DNA of 32,337 bases from Parachlamydiaceae bacterium. GTDB lineage: Bacteria; Chlamydiota; Chlamydiia; Chlamydiales; Parachlamydiaceae. Both the position numbers and the translations under genes were made by a program. The first letter of the stretch is position 1, and every line of letters begins with the position of its first letter. The stretch covers positions 1-32,337 of the forward strand of contig JACCRY010000254.1 in assembly GCA_013813265.1 (NCBI GenBank), read 5' to 3'. The notes beneath the pieces were generated by a model. That model saw nothing but the letters and a program-made list of their open reading frames with translations, had not been told where the DNA came from and made no database searches. Positions 30,910-32,337 of the stretch are shown here, piece by piece.

Positions 30910-31982
30910 GGATCTTAATTGTTAAAAGCTCAGCTTTAGGTGACATTGTCCAAGCGTTTCCCGTTTTAGATTTTATTAAAATGAAATTTCCGAATGCAGC
31001 TATTGATTGGGTCGTGGAAAAGCCTTTTTCTAAGCTTGTGGAGGCTCATCCTTTCATTGATCGGGTTATGTGCATAGATACAAAGGCGTGGAGAAAAGGT
31101 TTGTTCTCTTCGAAAACGCGTCGTGAAGTAGCTGACTTTTTTAGAGCGCTCCGAAAAGCACCCTATGATGTGATTTTCGATCTGCAGGGCAACAGTAAAT
31201 CCGGGCTTATTACAGCCTTGGCAAAAAGTTCAGTAAAAGTAGGATACTCCAAAGAATGTGTAAGTGAATGGCCAAATTTACTGTCCACAAATCAAAAAGT
31301 TTCTATCCCAAAAGGAAAATCAATCCGTCACAACTACTTGCACGTCGTGCAAAGCTATTTTAAGGACAACCAGAAATTTTCAAATGCTCCGATGATCCTG
31401 AAGCTTAGTGAAGAAGAAGAGCAGCAATTTAAAACAATTCTTGTGCCCTTAGAGCTAAAAGAAAAGCCACTAGTCATGGTCTGTCATGGTTCAAACTGGA
31501 AAAATAAACAGCTCCCAATGGAATCACTGCTAGAATTTTTAAAGCTTTTGCAATCAGGCTTAAACTGTTTTTTTGTTTTTGGATGGGGAACGGATGCTGA
31601 AAAAGTTGAAGCGCTTCTTCTTCAAAGTCATTTTAGGGACTCGTCTCTTCTTGAAAAGGTTAGTTTGCCGCTGTTGCAGAGGCTTATGTCAAAGGTAAAG
31701 TTGGTTGTCGCGATGGATTCATTGCCTTTGCACCTCGCTGCAACGACTTCGACTGCAACATTTAGCATTTTTGGTGCATCCTCTGCTTTTAGGTATGCAC
31801 CTGAAGGAGCACAGCATGTTGCAGTGCAAGGGCTTTGTCCTTATGGGCGCATATTCGAAAAACGCTGTCCTATTTTGCGCTCCTGTTCAACCGGAGCCTG
31901 TATGAGTGCTTTTTCAGGTAAAGAGCTCTTTAAGCGTTACATAGCGGGGCATACACAGATGCACAGAGAACGGAACCTGTAA
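30906..31982 (+). CDS. Family 9 glycosyltransferase (heptosyltransferase-like)
   Basis: The 358 residues form a GT-B fold of family GT9. The N-terminal domain starts MRILIVKSSALGDIVQAFPV, the classic WaaC/WaaF start including the catalytic acidic Asp13. The C-terminal donor domain shows MVCHGSNWKNKQLPMESLL, a GW loop, and VVAMDSLPLHLAATTSTATF (the D-S-L/G-P-x-H-x-A motif). It should add a heptose or similar sugar to lipid A-Kdo core at the cytosolic membrane face. It overlaps the pseudouridine-synthase stop (ATGA). The C-terminal cysteine-rich piece CPILRSCSTGAC is common in this family. Confidence 0.92.
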   Translation: MRILIVKSSALGDIVQAFPVLDFIKMKFPNAAIDWVVEKPFSKLVEAHPFIDRVMCIDTKAWRKGLFSSKTRREVADFFRALRKAPYDVIFDLQGNSKSGLITALAKSSVKVGYSKECVSEWPNLLSTNQKVSIPKGKSIRHNYLHVVQSYFKDNQKFSNAPMILKLSEEEEQQFKTILVPLELKEKPLVMVCHGSNWKNKQLPMESLLEFLKLLQSGLNCFFVFGWGTDAEKVEALLLQSHFRDSSLLEKVSLPLLQRLMSKVKLVVAMDSLPLHLAATTSTATFSIFGASSAFRYAPEGAQHVAVQGLCPYGRIFEKRCPILRSCSTGACMSAFSGKELFKRYIAGHTQMHRERNL

Positions 31983-32337
31983 CTGGACATTCCGATGCAT
32001 GCGCATCAGGTTGAGCTACTAAATTTTCCTATTAGTTTGTATTAGTTTAGAATTGTTTCACCGCTACCGCGGCTAACTAATTTTAATTGTTTTCGACCCC
32101 ACGTTTCGCTAACGCTTCACGCGGGGCTATTACGTCAAATCGCTTCCGCGATCAAAACAGACTCTGAGGCAATATTAACTGCCTTGGATCGCGGAAGCGA
32201 TTAAACGTAATAGCCCCGCGTGAGACGATTGCATAAGTGACAATAAAATATTTTGAAAATCACCTTAACTATCTGATTTTCAGAAAGTTAAGGCCCTAAA
32301 CTGGAAACTTGTCTTAAAAAAATAAATCGGGCTGACA
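31983..32337. other. Non-coding end of the window with palindromic repeats
   Basis: No gene or terminator is evident. The stretch holds the AGCCGCGGTAGC motif (as its complement near 32064) and a long inverted repeat listed separately. The last 100 bases are unremarkable A/T-rich sequence. Confidence 0.5.
32117..32223. repeat. 107-bp inverted repeat with 37-bp arms
   Basis: Arms 32117-32153 and 32187-32223 are reverse complements at 35 of 37 positions, with a 33-bp centre and no reading frame. Each arm joins a G/C-rich outer part (CGCGGGGCTATTACGT) to GATCGCGGAAGCGATT. A degenerate piece of the same arm lies at about 11835-11851. It resembles a MITE or large REP-type element. Confidence 0.85.

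Noticed and set aside
32117-32223. Insertion sequence
   Set aside because: Only 107 bp with no transposase frame; called a palindromic repeat instead.

Overview
The window looks like a piece of a Parachlamydia/Protochlamydia-type chromosome, that is, an amoeba-associated member of the Chlamydiae. The evidence is as follows. It has an A/T-rich base composition. An IHF/HU-type protein with chlamydial features lies next to a membrane protein, as in the himD region of Chlamydia. A chlamydial-type AhpC is present, as is an infC-rpmI-rplT-pheS ribosomal/translation block. LPS core glycosyltransferases and several large orphan proteins with hydrophobic segments resemble secreted or inclusion-membrane proteins. 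No phage, plasmid, CRISPR or complete IS element is visible.

Layout. 1-2.5 kb: tRNA-Leu with its terminator, then a minus-strand group in poor condition: a DUF1857-like gene without a proper start, a small secreted protein, a rhodanese broken by two one-base losses, and a GNAT acetyltransferase that seems to start with ATT. 2.5-8.1 kb: a CsbD-TM-BON envelope protein, a MarR-GNAT fusion with an operator-like palindrome and a divergent alpha/beta hydrolase, a secreted choloylglycine-hydrolase-family enzyme, 0.8 kb of gene relics, and a MORN-repeat protein. 8.1-10.4 kb: one long orphan gene cut by a single in-frame TAA. 10.4-16.1 kb: housekeeping genes (himD, a membrane protein, a small conserved protein, ahpC, a metallo-beta-lactamase-fold hydrolase abutting tRNA-Arg) and an AAA+/DUF4143 - Tsr3-like pair. 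16.1-20.1 kb: a membrane protein with an internal duplication, a decayed Phd/YefM antitoxin, a family-2 glycosyltransferase and an exported M15 peptidase, with structured repeats around the peptidase. 20.5-25.0 kb: mutY, bcp and two orphan proteins, the first with a possible SD-masking RNA switch. 25.6-32.3 kb: tRNA-Val, a catalytically degenerate ThrRS-like protein in the classical thrS place ahead of infC, then infC, rpmI, rplT, pheS, an RluA-family pseudouridine synthase, a heptosyltransferase and a long inverted repeat.

How the genes fit together. infC-rpmI-rplT is a translation operon with hairpins in both gaps and a strong terminator. pheS, the pseudouridine synthase and the heptosyltransferase form a second overlapping unit. 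The exported M15 peptidase, GT2, GT9 and BON protein point to envelope work. Two peroxiredoxins (AhpC, Bcp) and MutY cover oxidative damage. The most striking observation is the ThrRS-like protein: it keeps the ThrRS scaffold but, by my hand alignment, has lost two of three active-site zinc ligands, the motif-2 arginine and the key editing residues. That suggests a regulatory or tRNA/mRNA-binding pseudo-synthetase at the head of the infC operon. All alignments here were made by eye from memory; no database search was possible.
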